From positions 1 to 64,000 of the forward strand of contig SHNJ01000017.1 in assembly GCA_004295055.1 (NCBI GenBank): a DNA stretch of 64,000 nucleotides. The letters are read 5' to 3'. The notes below the pieces were generated by a model, which saw only the letters and a list, made by a program, of their open reading frames with translations, did no database searches and was not told the origin of the DNA. Shown piece by piece: positions 26,881 through 37,158 of this stretch. A program made the position numbers and the translations under genes. Source of the DNA: Alphaproteobacteria bacterium (lineage in GTDB: Bacteria; Pseudomonadota; Alphaproteobacteria; SHNJ01). Each line of letters begins with the position of its first letter. Positions within the stretch are counted from its first letter, which is position 1.

Positions 26881-28692
26881 TTAGCGTCGCCGTTTACTGC
26901 TAATCAATAATGCTAGAACTATGGCACCACCGCCGACGCGGCACCATGGCACCACATCGCTATTATTTTGTAAACTGACCAATGACGCCGCTTTAGCCGC
27001 TGTTTGGATTTGTTGGGTTTTGGCAACCAATTCGGCCGGGGTCATGGCGCTGGGCATGAACCGCGCATTATCGGATTGTACTGTAACTGGGGAAACTCCA
27101 TCGATTTCAAAAAGACGAGTTTGGCCGTTAAATTTGAAAACGATTGGTTTGTCCGACTGGACTTCCACCGGTGTCTTGGGGATTGATTCATAAAATTCTT
27201 GTTGGGCCATTTCGGCTCTTATTCGCGTATAAATTTGGCCAAATAACCCACCGAGTACTGCGCCCATTGTTGTAATAGAAACCCAAAGCAGCGTCTTGGT
27301 TCCAGAAAATGACCATGATGGAATCAATTTGGCTAAACGTTCCCGCATCGTTAATTTGATGCCTAATTGTTTCCGCCAAATTTCCAATATCGGTTTGCCT
27401 TCCCCGATGTCCGTCAATAATCTGTCCGGCAATTTTAAATGCGGTTTATAGAAACCAACAATTTCCCTTTGTTTGGATGGATCGAAACCGATAATATGAT
27501 CAAGATCTATATCCATAAAAGGATTTTTTCTTGAATCTAATCGACGTTCAATTTCATCCGCAAGGACCAAAGCCCCTAAATACTGGCCGCCAATGTCGTT
27601 AGTTTGTGCGGCGGCTATATTTTTTGTTAATTTTCCATAATAAACCGATGCATATACCAATAGTTCGTTTAATCCCATTTTCTTTAATTTATCGCGCGCG
27701 GCAGTATAGGCAGCTTTGGCATCACCGCCCCCATTTTCTTGCAATGATATAGGTTCAATGACAAGGTCGAATTTTACGTCTTTACGGCGAATAGGCGCCC
27801 CGAAGAATTTTTTTATTTCAGGCAACTTCTTGGGCTTAAAAAAATCATCCCCGAATGTTTGGTAATCTAATGGGGTTTGATCATCTGGTTCCGGCATTAA
27901 ATGTACGCCAATGCCAGTTGTTCCGGGTCTTATCGCGCCGCTAAGCCGCATAGCTGGATCTGTTATGGCGCGGCTGACGGACTCTCGAACTTCTGCAATG
28001 CTTCGACGCAGTTGTTCCGGCGTCATTTCGCGCAGCTGTTTTATTTTGTTAGTAATATATTGTGCGTAATATTCCGCTTCCGGATGTTTGCACAAATCTT
28101 TTATCTCTTCCCTTAATAGAAAAGGATCATAAACACCGCCGGCTTTTCCATATAATGCATTAATTAGATTAATGGTCGCGCTTGCGGCCTGCATGGTATA
28201 ATGATCGTTATTGCCCACGTCCAAAAAGGGCGGTGATCGGAATTTTTTGGCGCAGATTAAAGAAAGAAAGGCGAGAGATAATAATACGTCTTCCAAACTA
28301 ATAGTTGGTTCAGGTTTAGCGCTCATCACAAAGCTTGCCATTGTTTGGTGCAACACATAAAAATCCGTTGCCAATTGATGGTGGGTCAATCCATCCAATC
28401 GCTTTGTATATTCGGTAATTTCATGGTTCATACCCCCTAAATCCGCTAAATTTTCGGGGGCTCTGGCGGAGCGTTTCCAAGAATCAGCGCTTCTTTCTGT
28501 ATCTTCTTCACCCCCCATCTCTATGTGGGCAAGTGGAAAACTAATATGAATATGCTGAGTATTTAATCCAACCGGCGGTTTTTCAGCCGCATAAAATCCA
28601 CCCGTAGCCGCGCGCAATTTTTCCTCCTGAATAAATTCAGGCTTAAAAAAATTGTGCGGGATAATAGCTGAACCTTTTTTGTTTCTAAGCAT
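26881..28692 (-). CDS. Large hypothetical protein with C-terminal membrane anchor
   Basis: Unrecognised protein of 603 residues. The first 465 residues are soluble and mostly helical, with no motif I can name. A membrane helix follows at about 467-488 (LWVSITTMGAVLGGLFGQIY), then a 90-residue loop, and a second hydrophobic segment at about 585-598 ending in a basic tail (SKRRR). Without a signal peptide, the N-terminal part is probably cytoplasmic and the loop periplasmic. The ribosome binding site is weak. Upstream AT-rich DNA resembles that before the sigma-factor operon. Confidence 0.75.
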   Translation of the reverse strand: MLRNKKGSAIIPHNFFKPEFIQEEKLRAATGGFYAAEKPPVGLNTQHIHISFPLAHIEMGGEEDTERSADSWKRSARAPENLADLGGMNHEITEYTKRLDGLTHHQLATDFYVLHQTMASFVMSAKPEPTISLEDVLLSLAFLSLICAKKFRSPPFLDVGNNDHYTMQAASATINLINALYGKAGGVYDPFLLREEIKDLCKHPEAEYYAQYITNKIKQLREMTPEQLRRSIAEVRESVSRAITDPAMRLSGAIRPGTTGIGVHLMPEPDDQTPLDYQTFGDDFFKPKKLPEIKKFFGAPIRRKDVKFDLVIEPISLQENGGGDAKAAYTAARDKLKKMGLNELLVYASVYYGKLTKNIAAAQTNDIGGQYLGALVLADEIERRLDSRKNPFMDIDLDHIIGFDPSKQREIVGFYKPHLKLPDRLLTDIGEGKPILEIWRKQLGIKLTMRERLAKLIPSWSFSGTKTLLWVSITTMGAVLGGLFGQIYTRIRAEMAQQEFYESIPKTPVEVQSDKPIVFKFNGQTRLFEIDGVSPVTVQSDNARFMPSAMTPAELVAKTQQIQTAAKAASLVSLQNNSDVVPWCRVGGGAIVLALLISSKRRR

Positions 28693-28830
28693 CTCGTACC
28701 CACTTTAATAAAAATATATCTTTTAAAGATATAAACATATTTTTTAACCCCGTCAATATGAACGAAATCATTTTGATAAAACCTATTTAACCTTCAAAAA
28801 ACCATGAAAATCGAATAACTTAACCGCATT

Positions 28831-30390
28831 ATGGCATTGGGACGTTCGGTTTTCACGGTTGGCGGGTTAACATTTCTATCGCGGCTTTTGGGCATGGTGC
28901 GGGATATGGTTACCGCCGCCTATCTGGGCGCGGGGCCGATTGCCGACGCGGTGTTTGTTGCGTTTCGCCTGCCAAATTTATTCCGGTCTCTTTTTGCCGA
29001 AGGCGCTTTTTCGATCGCTTTCGTTCCAAAATTTACCGACATTCTGACGCGTCAAGGACGCGACAATGCGTTTTTATTCGCTGAACAAGCCATGGCGTTA
29101 TTATTCGGCGCGGTGATGGCGCTTGTAGTGCTTGGCGAAATTATGATGCCGGTTATTATGCGCGTCGTCGCGCCAGGATTTTCCGACGATACCGGACAAT
29201 TTGCCAGCGTGATTGAATTCGCACGCATTACATTTCCATACATATTGTTAATGTCGATGGTGGCGCTGCAAGGCGGCGTGATGAATTCACTTGGAAAATT
29301 TTACGCTTTCGCCGCAAGCCCATGCATCATGAACGTCGTGATGATTATTGCCATGGTGGTGATCACACCCCTAAGCCAATCGGCCGGACACGCCTTTGCT
29401 TTTGGCGTTCTGGCTTCGGGTATCGCGCAATGGGCGTGGATGGCTTATGCCATGCACAGCGATGCGGTAATTCTGCGACCGAAATGGCCGGTATTATCGG
29501 ATGATATGAAAACGATGCTGCGCGCGATTGTCCCCGCAGCATTGGGGTCCGGCGCATTGCAGGTCAATATTTTAATTGGCGTTATGATCGGATCGTTCCT
29601 GCCGATCGGTTCGATTTCTTATTTATATTATGCCGACCGGATCAATCAATTTCCGCTGGGTGTTGTGGGCATCGCCATTGGCACGGTATTGTTGCCCGTT
29701 CTATCCAAACATATCAGCGCCGGCGATGCGGCCGAGGCGGCGCGCCAACAAAATCGAGGTTTGGAAATGGGATTACTGCTAAGCGTGCCGGCAACCATCG
29801 GATTGCTGGTGATTCCATTGCCGGTGATCGATGTGTTATTCGCTCGCGGCGCGTTCGATTATGAAGCCGCGCGTCAAACCGCCTATGCGCTCGCCGCATT
29901 CGCGTTGGGATTGCCAGCCTATGTAATGATGAAGGCCTTAAGCCCTGGATTTTTTGCGCGCGGCGATACAAAAACGCCGGTGAAAATCGCATTCGTCTGC
30001 GTCGCGATTAATACTTTATTGAATTTATTATTGATGGGATTAATGCAGCATGTCGGCATCGCGCTCGGCACATCGATCGCGTCTTGGATCAACGCCTATT
30101 TATTGGCAGCGGCCTTGCAATCCAAAGGATTTTGGCAGGCCGATGCACAATTAAAATCGCGTAGCCTGAAAATATTGATCGCGTCCTTGGTAATGGGCGC
30201 TGTGGTTTGGTTGTTGCAAATGGAATTGGAATCTTGGCTGCTCGGCCATTTCGCGCAAAAATTATTGGCGTTATTAACGCTCGTCGCTGCCGGCGTTATT
30301 GTTTACGGCGCTTTAGTTTTGATTTTAGGCGCGGTGTCGATCGCGGAGTTGCGGACGCTGAGGAAACCGAAATATTCTCAGTCTGATTAA
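28831..30390 (+). CDS. murJ: Lipid II flippase MurJ
   Basis: Integral membrane MOP-superfamily transporter that flips lipid II for peptidoglycan synthesis. It opens with VGGLTFLSRLLGMVRDMVTA (MurJ-typical) and contains RLPNLFRSLFAEGAFSIAF with the conserved Arg residues and about 14 membrane helices; ALSPGFFARGDTKTPV is another hallmark. Length 519 residues is normal. No strong ribosome binding site is visible. Its stop overlaps the stop of a convergent small gene. Confidence 0.97.
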   Translation: MALGRSVFTVGGLTFLSRLLGMVRDMVTAAYLGAGPIADAVFVAFRLPNLFRSLFAEGAFSIAFVPKFTDILTRQGRDNAFLFAEQAMALLFGAVMALVVLGEIMMPVIMRVVAPGFSDDTGQFASVIEFARITFPYILLMSMVALQGGVMNSLGKFYAFAASPCIMNVVMIIAMVVITPLSQSAGHAFAFGVLASGIAQWAWMAYAMHSDAVILRPKWPVLSDDMKTMLRAIVPAALGSGALQVNILIGVMIGSFLPIGSISYLYYADRINQFPLGVVGIAIGTVLLPVLSKHISAGDAAEAARQQNRGLEMGLLLSVPATIGLLVIPLPVIDVLFARGAFDYEAARQTAYALAAFALGLPAYVMMKALSPGFFARGDTKTPVKIAFVCVAINTLLNLLLMGLMQHVGIALGTSIASWINAYLLAAALQSKGFWQADAQLKSRSLKILIASLVMGAVVWLLQMELESWLLGHFAQKLLALLTLVAAGVIVYGALVLILGAVSIAELRTLRKPKYSQSD

Positions 30391-30698
30391 CGATAGCGGG
30401 ACGCCTCGCGTATGGCTTTGTGAGTAATTATTCCACTGACTAACATAATGCCAACCGACTCTGCTGCCAATATACGCATTTTGTTTCTACGAACGATTTC
30501 ATCGGATTTTACCGCAGTAATGGTGGGGGGCTGCTGCTGCGTTTTTTCTACAGTGCCAGAATTTGCGCCAATTGTGGCAACTTCAGATCCAATCCACCCA
30601 GGAACGACCACAAAATTTATCAGGCCCATCAATACTGTGGTGGCGCTACCCAGCAAAATTACCGCTGCTATTACTATTTTTTTAACAGGTACGTTCAT
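30387..30698 (-). CDS. Small hypothetical membrane protein
   Basis: Unrecognised 103-residue protein with two hydrophobic segments at about residues 8-30 and 75-95, a Gln/Pro-rich linker between them, and a basic C-terminus. GTGGAG precedes the ATG at good spacing. It converges on murJ with a 4-bp overlap at the stops. It resembles the other small membrane proteins in this window in layout only. Confidence 0.65.
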   Translation of the reverse strand: MNVPVKKIVIAAVILLGSATTVLMGLINFVVVPGWIGSEVATIGANSGTVEKTQQQPPTITAVKSDEIVRRNKMRILAAESVGIMLVSGIITHKAIREASRYR

Positions 30699-30815
30699 GA
30701 ATAAATCTCCACACGATTTATAAATTGGAAGAAGTTTATATCGTTTCTTTAAAAAAACAATGCTTTTGTTTTAAAAAAATCTTGTGTTCTTCCATTGGGT
30801 TGCTATGACAATTGC

Positions 30816-31817
30816 ATGAATAAACGAATTCTCTCCGGCGTACAGCCAACCGGCAATTTGCATTTGGGCAATTATTTGGGCGCGATCCGCAATTGGGTGC
30901 GGATGCAGGACGACGCGCAATGTTATTTTTGCATTGTCGATTTGCACGCCATTACCGTGCCGCAAGATCCGGTGGCGTTGCGCCGCGCGACCATGGAAGT
31001 CGCCGCCGCCTATATCGCTTGCGGGATCAACGCCGAAAAATCGGCGATCTTTCCGCAAAGCCATGTACCGGGGCACCCGGCGCTGTCTTGGGTGTTATCG
31101 TGCCATACGCCGCTGGGCTGGCTCAACCGTATGACGCAATTCAAGGAAAAATCCGGCAAGCACAAGGATCAGGCGGTCTTGGGCCTTTACGCCTATCCGG
31201 TATTAATGACGGCCGATATTTTATTGTATAAACCCACCCATGTGCCGGTGGGCGAAGATCAAAAACAACATCTGGAATTGGCGCGCGATATCGCTGGCGC
31301 TTTCAACCGGCATTATAACCAAGAAGTCTTTCCATTGCCGGAGCCTTATATTCAGGGGATCGCCGCGCGGGTGATGAGCTTGCGGGATGGCACCAAAAAA
31401 ATGTCGAAATCGGACGAATCGGATTATTCCCGTATCAATATGACCGACGATGCCGATACCATTGCCCAAAAAATCAAAAAAGCCAAAACCGATCCGAATC
31501 CTTTGCCATCGTCGAAAGAAGAATTGGCCAGCCGGCCAGAGGCGGATAATTTGCTAGGCATTTATGCGGCCCTGTCCGATCAAACATTGGAAGCTACCAT
31601 TGCTCAATTTGCCGGCCAGCAATTTTCCGGCTTTAAAAACGCCCTAACCGATTTGGCGGTTGCCAAGATATCGCCCATTACTGCGGAGATGCGGAAATTA
31701 ATGGCGGATGAAACTTATTTGCGCGGCATTTTGAAAAAGGGCGGCGATAAAGCCAACGCCCTCGCGGATCAAACTTTAACCCAAGTATATGATATTATTG
31801 GGTTTTACCCCCGGTAA
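30816..31817 (+). CDS. trpS: Tryptophanyl-tRNA synthetase
   Basis: Class I aminoacyl-tRNA synthetase that charges tRNA-Trp. The HIGH-like motif is [13 protein letters not shown] and the KMSKS motif is [25 protein letters not shown] and [18 protein letters not shown] are TrpRS signatures. The ATG giving [10 protein letters not shown] is preferred; seven extra codons upstream are not conserved. Length 333 residues is standard. Stands alone with about 246 bp of non-coding DNA after it. Confidence 0.98.
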   Translation: MNKRILSGVQPTGNLHLGNYLGAIRNWVRMQDDAQCYFCIVDLHAITVPQDPVALRRATMEVAAAYIACGINAEKSAIFPQSHVPGHPALSWVLSCHTPLGWLNRMTQFKEKSGKHKDQAVLGLYAYPVLMTADILLYKPTHVPVGEDQKQHLELARDIAGAFNRHYNQEVFPLPEPYIQGIAARVMSLRDGTKKMSKSDESDYSRINMTDDADTIAQKIKKAKTDPNPLPSSKEELASRPEADNLLGIYAALSDQTLEATIAQFAGQQFSGFKNALTDLAVAKISPITAEMRKLMADETYLRGILKKGGDKANALADQTLTQVYDIIGFYPR

Positions 31818-32063
31818 TACTATCACTACATTTTATTAATCTTTTATATTCAATCACTTAACTGGGCTTGACGTTATACCTTATATAGGCTATTTCCACG
31901 GTCACAATAATAAGAATATTTCCATCTGGCGTTTCCATCACGGATACGTTATAATGTCTAATAGATGGTTAATAAACAGGGCTTCATATCTTAATAAAGA
32001 CTTAAGACCGACCTATATAAAGCCCGTCCAATAATGGACCACTGCATAGGAAATAGAATAAAA
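31818..32063. other. Intergenic region between trpS and nfu
   Basis: About 246 bp without a gene. A TATAAT lies near 31950, and CTATATAAAG occurs about 40 bp before the nfu start, so one or two promoters are likely. I see no clear hairpin terminator, tRNA or small ORF. Confidence 0.4.
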
Positions 32064-32612
32064 ATGTTTATACAAACCGAATCGACACCGAACCCAGCCT
32101 CCTTAAAGTTTTTGCCGGATGCGGTGGTATTGGAAAACGGCACCGCCGATTACCCGAACGCGGATGCTGCCTCGGCTTCGCCCATGGCCCAGCGCCTGTT
32201 CCAGATCAATGGGGTTAAAGGCGTATTCTTGGGCCATGATTTTATTACCGTGACCAAAGACGCCTCGTATGAATGGCAGACTTTGAAACCGCAAGTTCTG
32301 GCCGCAATCATGGAACATTTATCTAGCAATCAGCCAATCGTGAATGCCGGCGCCGCGCCGCAATTGAACGCCGACCAAGTGGATGAAATTTCCGCGCAAA
32401 TTATCGAATTATTGGAAACCCGGGTCCGGCCGGCCGTGGCCATGGATGGCGGCGATATCGCTTTCGACCGGTTCGAAGACGGGATTGTATTTTTGCATTT
32501 ACGCGGATCGTGCGCCGGATGCCCAAGCTCGACCGCGACATTAAAAATGGGCATCGAAAATATGTTAAAACACTATGTGCCGGAAGTAATCGAAGTCCGG
32601 GCGACAAATTAA
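32064..32612 (+). CDS. NfuA-like iron-sulfur cluster scaffold/carrier
   Basis: Two-domain Nfu protein of 182 residues that carries Fe-S clusters to client enzymes. The N-terminal Nfu_N domain opens with MFIQTESTPNPASLKFLP, typical of mitochondria and alphaproteobacteria. The C-terminal NifU-like domain has GSCAGCPSSTATLK, whose CxxC binds the cluster. An 11-residue extension upstream is possible but homologues start at this ATG. Monocistronic in appearance. Confidence 0.95.
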   Translation: MFIQTESTPNPASLKFLPDAVVLENGTADYPNADAASASPMAQRLFQINGVKGVFLGHDFITVTKDASYEWQTLKPQVLAAIMEHLSSNQPIVNAGAAPQLNADQVDEISAQIIELLETRVRPAVAMDGGDIAFDRFEDGIVFLHLRGSCAGCPSSTATLKMGIENMLKHYVPEVIEVRATN

Positions 32613-32652
32613 TTTTATAAAAAATATATAAAAATCGATTTTGGGGGTAGTT

Positions 32653-33639
32653 ATGATGAAACGCATTAAAAAGATACTGAATGAAAAGGCAGAGCTGCTG
32701 TTGCTGTGCTTTTTGCTGGGTTTTTGCTTAACGCTGATTCAACCGGCTAAATTCCAACCGGTCGCCAGCGTTGCCGAACAATTGGCGCGCGATTTCGCAT
32801 TTCCACCGGCTACCTACCCAACCCAGGGCATTATCACCGTTGCGCATCATGCCGATTTAGACCAGATTTTCTCCGCGCAAGATTATGATTTGCGCCAATT
32901 GCAATCCGGCGGCAATTCGGTTCCAGCAATTTTCTTGACCCGCTTGCCCACCGATTTGCATGAAATCGAAACCGCGCAGGATAAAAAAGACCTTTTTATC
33001 CGTTCGGTTCTGCCGTTGGTATTGTTGGCTAATGACCACATCATCGAATCGCGCAAAAAACTGATCGCCGCTTGGAATAAACAGCGAAGCGGCACCGCTT
33101 TAACCGCCGATGAATTGGAATTTATCGCCAATTTATCCGAAGAATATAATGTGCCGGATCAAGATATGGCGAAACTGGCGATGCGCGTCGATGTGATTCC
33201 GCCATCCTTGGCGATTGCGCAGGCGGCCGAGGAAAGCGGCTGGGGAACATCCCGTTTCACCCGTCATGGCAACGCCCTGTTCGGCCAGCAAGTTTACGGC
33301 AAGCAAAGTGGTGGAATTCTGCCATTGCAGCGTGAGACCGGCCGCCAGCATTTGGTACGAAGTTTCGACAATTTGTTCGGCACCGTTTTGTCTTACACGC
33401 AAAATTTGAATACCCATCCCGCCTATGAAAACTTCCGCCGCATGCGCGCCGGTTTCCGTTATAACCGCCAATATATGGATTCGAACCGTTTGATCGAAAC
33501 CATGAATCGTTATTCCGAACGCGGCGAAAAATATGTACAGACGATTAAACGCATCATCGATGCCAATGATTTGCAATCGCTGGACCGCGCTAAATTAGAA
33601 GCATCGAACACCGATTACTGGCGCCAGCGGATGATTTAA
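32653..33639 (+). CDS. Bax-like glucosaminidase, membrane-anchored
   Basis: Predicted peptidoglycan N-acetylglucosaminidase of 328 residues. A single N-terminal hydrophobic segment (about residues 13-32) should export or anchor it to the periplasmic face. The catalytic-type domain in the C-terminal half has PPSLAIAQAAEESGWGTSRF, with the likely catalytic Glu, then NALFGQQVY and YTQNLNTHPAYENFR, as in E. coli Bax and related enzymes. I use the first ATG of an ATG-ATG pair. Its stop abuts the HAD gene. Confidence 0.88.
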   Translation: MMKRIKKILNEKAELLLLCFLLGFCLTLIQPAKFQPVASVAEQLARDFAFPPATYPTQGIITVAHHADLDQIFSAQDYDLRQLQSGGNSVPAIFLTRLPTDLHEIETAQDKKDLFIRSVLPLVLLANDHIIESRKKLIAAWNKQRSGTALTADELEFIANLSEEYNVPDQDMAKLAMRVDVIPPSLAIAQAAEESGWGTSRFTRHGNALFGQQVYGKQSGGILPLQRETGRQHLVRSFDNLFGTVLSYTQNLNTHPAYENFRRMRAGFRYNRQYMDSNRLIETMNRYSERGEKYVQTIKRIIDANDLQSLDRAKLEASNTDYWRQRMI

Positions 33640-34317
33640 TTGCACGCAAATTTTCTTGATTTTGATTTAATTATTTTTGACTGCGATGGAACGCTGGTAG
33701 ATTCGACGCCAGTGTTTTATCCCGCGCTGGCGGAATACTTGCATGATCTGGGGTTTCCCGGATATAGCGGCGAGCAAGCCGAACGCGAATTTTTTGCCCT
33801 GGCGGTCGTTGATATTTACAAAATTTTGCAATCCAGGAAACCGCTGAATCTTTCCGTGAGCGATTTTATTGAAGACGTAGGGGCGCGTTACCGGCGGGCG
33901 ATGTCCGGCAAGGTGATTGCGGCGCCAGGGATAGAAAATTTGCTGTCCTGTATACAGGATAATGGCGTTACCATGCGTGTGGCTTCGAATGGGGAGATTG
34001 CCAATATCCATGCGGTTCTGCAGTGTGTGGGGTTAAAACGATATTTTGCGGACTCGGCATTGTTCTCAGCCGAGCAGGTCGTCAATCCAAAACCCGCCCC
34101 GGATTTATATCAATTGGCGTCGGCAGGATTCGAAGACAAGAAAATTCTAGCCGTCGAAGATAGCGTCATGGGCATTCGGTCGGCCAAAGCGGCGGGATTA
34201 AAGGTTTGGGGATATACCGGTTTTGCATCCAATGCTGTGAAGGCCGCGCAAGACTTATCTGCCGCTGGGGCGGATTACATTATAGCCGATTTTAATCTTT
34301 ATAATATCGCGGCCTAA
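33640..34317 (+). CDS. HAD-superfamily phosphatase
   Basis: HAD hydrolase of 225 residues, resembling phosphoglycolate phosphatases and beta-phosphoglucomutases. Motif I is IIFDCDGTLVDST (nucleophile and acid-base Asp), motif II has the Ser in RVASNGE, motif III the Lys in NPKPAPDLY, and motif IV is AVEDSVMGIRSA. An alpha-helical cap of class C1 lies between motifs I and II. The start is a TTG immediately after the preceding stop, as no nearby ATG exists. Substrate unknown. Confidence 0.9.
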   Translation: MHANFLDFDLIIFDCDGTLVDSTPVFYPALAEYLHDLGFPGYSGEQAEREFFALAVVDIYKILQSRKPLNLSVSDFIEDVGARYRRAMSGKVIAAPGIENLLSCIQDNGVTMRVASNGEIANIHAVLQCVGLKRYFADSALFSAEQVVNPKPAPDLYQLASAGFEDKKILAVEDSVMGIRSAKAAGLKVWGYTGFASNAVKAAQDLSAAGADYIIADFNLYNIAA

Positions 34318-35315
34318 GGCACGATATATTGTCTTCCAATCCAAAACCAGCGCCTGGTTTCTTTATCCTGCATGGTACAGTTCAAGCGCGCACGGCCTTT
34401 GGTCCAGGGTTTCAACAAATGCAATTCCACCGTTTGTTCTTTAATTTGCATTTTAATTTGATCTTGGTCGGAGGCATAGCAACTCATTGCCGATGGGTCC
34501 ATTCCTTTTGCCAAAGTAATGGAAAAACCAGGCGGATTTTGATCCAAAACGCTGTCTTGTGGACCCTTAATTCCGGCTTGCAGGGGCATCGCACGCGCCG
34601 CCTGTTCAAATCGCGCCGCATCGCCATAATGTTCGTTCAATGAAAAACGCGGCAATTGATATATGTCTTCCTGGCGCGATGTTACGCCGGAATGCTGGCC
34701 AAATGCCGCGATGAAATTAATTCTTTTAACAACAGCGGTGGCGGCATTGCTGAACTCGCCATAAGGATAGGCAAATAGCTTGGGTTCCATACCCAATTCA
34801 TCGGCGAATCTTTTTTGAGATCCGATAATTTCCTGTGCATTTTGCAAGTCGCTTTGCGCGTACATATGGGCATGCGATTTGGTATGGTTGCCGATGGTCA
34901 CAAGGCCGTTTTTCTGCAATTCGCGCAACTGATCCCAGTTCATATATGACTTGCTGTTGCGATCGATATCGTCGGTGGTAACGAACAGAGTGAAGGGAAT
35001 GCCGGCTTTTTTGAATCGTGGCCAAGCTTGTTCGTATACCGATGCGGCGGCATCGTCGACGGTAATGCCCACCGTATAATCCGGCAATTCTTTGCCGGAT
35101 TTTATATACTCTACGATTTTCTCCACCGGCCAGATGGTATAAGGGCCTTGTTTCAGAATTTTGATATGGTCTTCGAATTGGTCCAACGAAATATTGGTCG
35201 ATGGGTAATTATCTTCGCCAAACCGGTGGTACATAAATATAACCGCGTGATTTGCGGCCCATACGGGGCTGCTATAAAATAACACTGTAAAAATAAGGGC
35301 TATTAATTGCCGCAA
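34314..35315 (-). CDS. Secreted polysaccharide deacetylase
   Basis: NodB-family carbohydrate esterase of 333 residues with an N-terminal signal peptide (cleavage after about PVWA). The catalytic motifs are VGITVDDA (Asp pair) and [10 protein letters not shown] (metal-binding His residues). [12 protein letters not shown] is motif 3. The last 90 residues form an extra, probably beta-rich domain. Start is a TTG with AGGTGG just before it. Likely substrates are peptidoglycan or an exopolysaccharide. Convergent with the HAD gene. Confidence 0.9.
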   Translation of the reverse strand: MRQLIALIFTVLFYSSPVWAANHAVIFMYHRFGEDNYPSTNISLDQFEDHIKILKQGPYTIWPVEKIVEYIKSGKELPDYTVGITVDDAAASVYEQAWPRFKKAGIPFTLFVTTDDIDRNSKSYMNWDQLRELQKNGLVTIGNHTKSHAHMYAQSDLQNAQEIIGSQKRFADELGMEPKLFAYPYGEFSNAATAVVKRINFIAAFGQHSGVTSRQEDIYQLPRFSLNEHYGDAARFEQAARAMPLQAGIKGPQDSVLDQNPPGFSITLAKGMDPSAMSCYASDQDQIKMQIKEQTVELHLLKPWTKGRARLNCTMQDKETRRWFWIGRQYIVP

Positions 35316-35403
35316 ATGCCACCTTTACAAATTGTCTTGCCGGATTACTTGTACTATATCTTTAAGCCTTAATGCCGTTCAACTTGTTTTATGGAGTTTT
35401 TTC

Positions 35404-35994
35404 ATGTCCGCCGCCATTGATAATAAGTCACTAGATATTTTGTTTCGTGAAGCCAGAACCTATAATGGTTGGCAGAAAAAACCGGTTGATTCAAAGTTGT
35501 TGCAAGATATTTATGATCTGTACAAATGGGGTCCGACTTCCGCCAATTGCGAACCGTTGCGCATTGTATTTGTTCAATCGGCCGAAGCAAAAGAAAAACT
35601 GAAATCCTGTTTGCAGGCAGGCAACGTCGATAAAACAATGGCGGCGCCAGTAACCGCCATTCTGGCAAACGATATGGAATTTTATGAAAAATTGCCAAAA
35701 TTGTTTCCGCACGCCGACGCAAGGGCCTGGTTCGTTGGCAATCAGAAATTGATTTCGGATACCGCCTTCCGTAACGGCAGCCTTCAGGCCGCTTATTTTA
35801 TGCTGGCGGCTAGGGCATTTGGGTTGGATTGCGGGGCAATGTCCGGATTCGATCAGGCGAAATGCGACGAAATGTTTTTTGCCGGCACCAGTTATAAATC
35901 GAATTTTCTGTGCAATTTGGGTTATGGCGATAAGGCATCGTTATTCCCGCGCAGTCCCCGCCTCGATTTCTCCGAAGCCTGCAAGATCGTTTAA
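35404..35994 (+). CDS. Nitroreductase-family protein (RutE/HadB-like)
   Basis: FMN-dependent nitroreductase-fold oxidoreductase of 196 residues, matching the length of malonic semialdehyde reductase RutE and related proteins. The opening [19 protein letters not shown], the FMN-binding [18 protein letters not shown] and the later [20 protein letters not shown] are the pattern for this subgroup. GGAG lies 11 bp before the chosen ATG. No pyrimidine-degradation genes are near, so the physiological substrate is unknown. Three bases separate it from tsaB. Confidence 0.9.
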   Translation: MSAAIDNKSLDILFREARTYNGWQKKPVDSKLLQDIYDLYKWGPTSANCEPLRIVFVQSAEAKEKLKSCLQAGNVDKTMAAPVTAILANDMEFYEKLPKLFPHADARAWFVGNQKLISDTAFRNGSLQAAYFMLAARAFGLDCGAMSGFDQAKCDEMFFAGTSYKSNFLCNLGYGDKASLFPRSPRLDFSEACKIV

Positions 35995-35997
35995 ACC

Positions 35998-36660
35998 GTG
36001 GCATTGATTCTGGGAATTCATGTGGATTCAAACGGATGCGCGGTGGCGCTGTCCGATGGCGATGCAATAGTCGCATCCGAATCCGCCTCTTCCCAGCGAG
36101 GCGCCAATGAAAAATTAATACCGATGATCGACGCAGTTCTGGCCGGATCCAAAAAAATCTTGGGTGATATCGATTGGATCGCGGCCAACGTAGGGCCGGG
36201 GTCGTTTACAGGAATCCGCGTGTGTTTATCGGCGGCGCATGGGCTGGCGATTGGGTCCGGCAAGCCGATATTCGGCGTGCCGCATTTATCGGCGCTGGCC
36301 GCCGCGCTTTCTGCGGACGCAATGAAGGGTAAGGGAATTTTTATCGCCGAGCTTTCCGGCAAGGGCGATTTTCATGTTGCCGCCTATGATGACGATTTAA
36401 AACCGATTTTGCCGCCAACCCGTGCCGGCGACTTTTTTACCTATATGCCGCCGCAAGATAGACCTTGGATTTTGATCGGCAATGCCGCTGCGGATGCCAA
36501 GCAAGCGCTTGGGTTTGGCGAAGTTTTATCTTCCGATAAAATGAACCTTGCCGAGGCGGTTTGCCGGTTTGCCGCGCAGAATCTGGATCATGCCAAGCAA
36601 TATCCCGCCAATCCTCTATATTTCCGCGATGCGGATGTAACATTGCGCGCTCCGGATTAA
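35998..36660 (+). CDS. tsaB: tRNA t6A biosynthesis protein TsaB
   Basis: Partner of TsaD and TsaE in making the universal t6A37 tRNA modification. An ASKHA fold opens with LILGIHVDSNGCAVAL, and the family motif VGPGSFTGIRVCLSAAHGLA is clear. Length 220 residues. Starts at GTG, three bases after the nitroreductase stop, and shares the TAATG stop-start with rimI. The tsaB-rimI pair is conserved in proteobacteria. Confidence 0.95.
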   Translation: MALILGIHVDSNGCAVALSDGDAIVASESASSQRGANEKLIPMIDAVLAGSKKILGDIDWIAANVGPGSFTGIRVCLSAAHGLAIGSGKPIFGVPHLSALAAALSADAMKGKGIFIAELSGKGDFHVAAYDDDLKPILPPTRAGDFFTYMPPQDRPWILIGNAAADAKQALGFGEVLSSDKMNLAEAVCRFAAQNLDHAKQYPANPLYFRDADVTLRAPD

Positions 36661-37139
36661 TGCCTAATAAGGATCCCATTACAATTTCCCCGCTGGGTGC
36701 TTTGTCCCCGGATTTCGCCGCGGATGCAGTTTTTGCCATTATTCAAGATGCCATCCCGGACAGTTGGGATTTTAAAACGCTAAAAAATTTACTGGCCAGG
36801 GAACAGGCATTCGGATTTTTAGCCATGCAGAATACTATGGTTATTGGATTTATCGCCGGAACCAAATTATTCGAAGAAAGCGAAATATTGTCTTTTGGAG
36901 TTCTAAAAAAATATCAGGGCCAGGGCATTGGCGAACGGTTATTGAAACATTTCCTAGAAGAATCTAAGGCGGGGGGAGCCAGTAAAATATTGCTAGACGT
37001 GGCGGATGATAATGTTGCGGCTATTGGCCTTTATCAAAAATATAACTTTACCGTTTTCGGGGTGCGCGAACGATATTACGCCAGAGGCGGCCAAAACAGG
37101 GTCAATGCCATATTGATGGCGTTATCCCTGGCTAAATAA
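36660..37139 (+). CDS. rimI: RimI-like ribosomal-protein alanine N-acetyltransferase
   Basis: GNAT acetyltransferase of 159 residues, expected to acetylate the N-terminus of ribosomal protein S18 or similar targets. The acetyl-CoA binding motif A is KKYQGQGIGERLLKHFLEES, and motif B is ALYQKYNF-like (GLYQKYNFTVFGVRERYY), as in RimI. The ATG overlaps the tsaB stop by one base, implying coupled translation. Confidence 0.92.
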   Translation: MPNKDPITISPLGALSPDFAADAVFAIIQDAIPDSWDFKTLKNLLAREQAFGFLAMQNTMVIGFIAGTKLFEESEILSFGVLKKYQGQGIGERLLKHFLEESKAGGASKILLDVADDNVAAIGLYQKYNFTVFGVRERYYARGGQNRVNAILMALSLAK

Positions 37140-37158
37140 GCGCTTGCGCCTGTGGAAA

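Noticed and set aside
31818-32063. tRNA or small RNA in the trpS-nfu gap
   Set aside because: No TTCRA loop motif, acceptor-stem pairing or terminator hairpin could be found.
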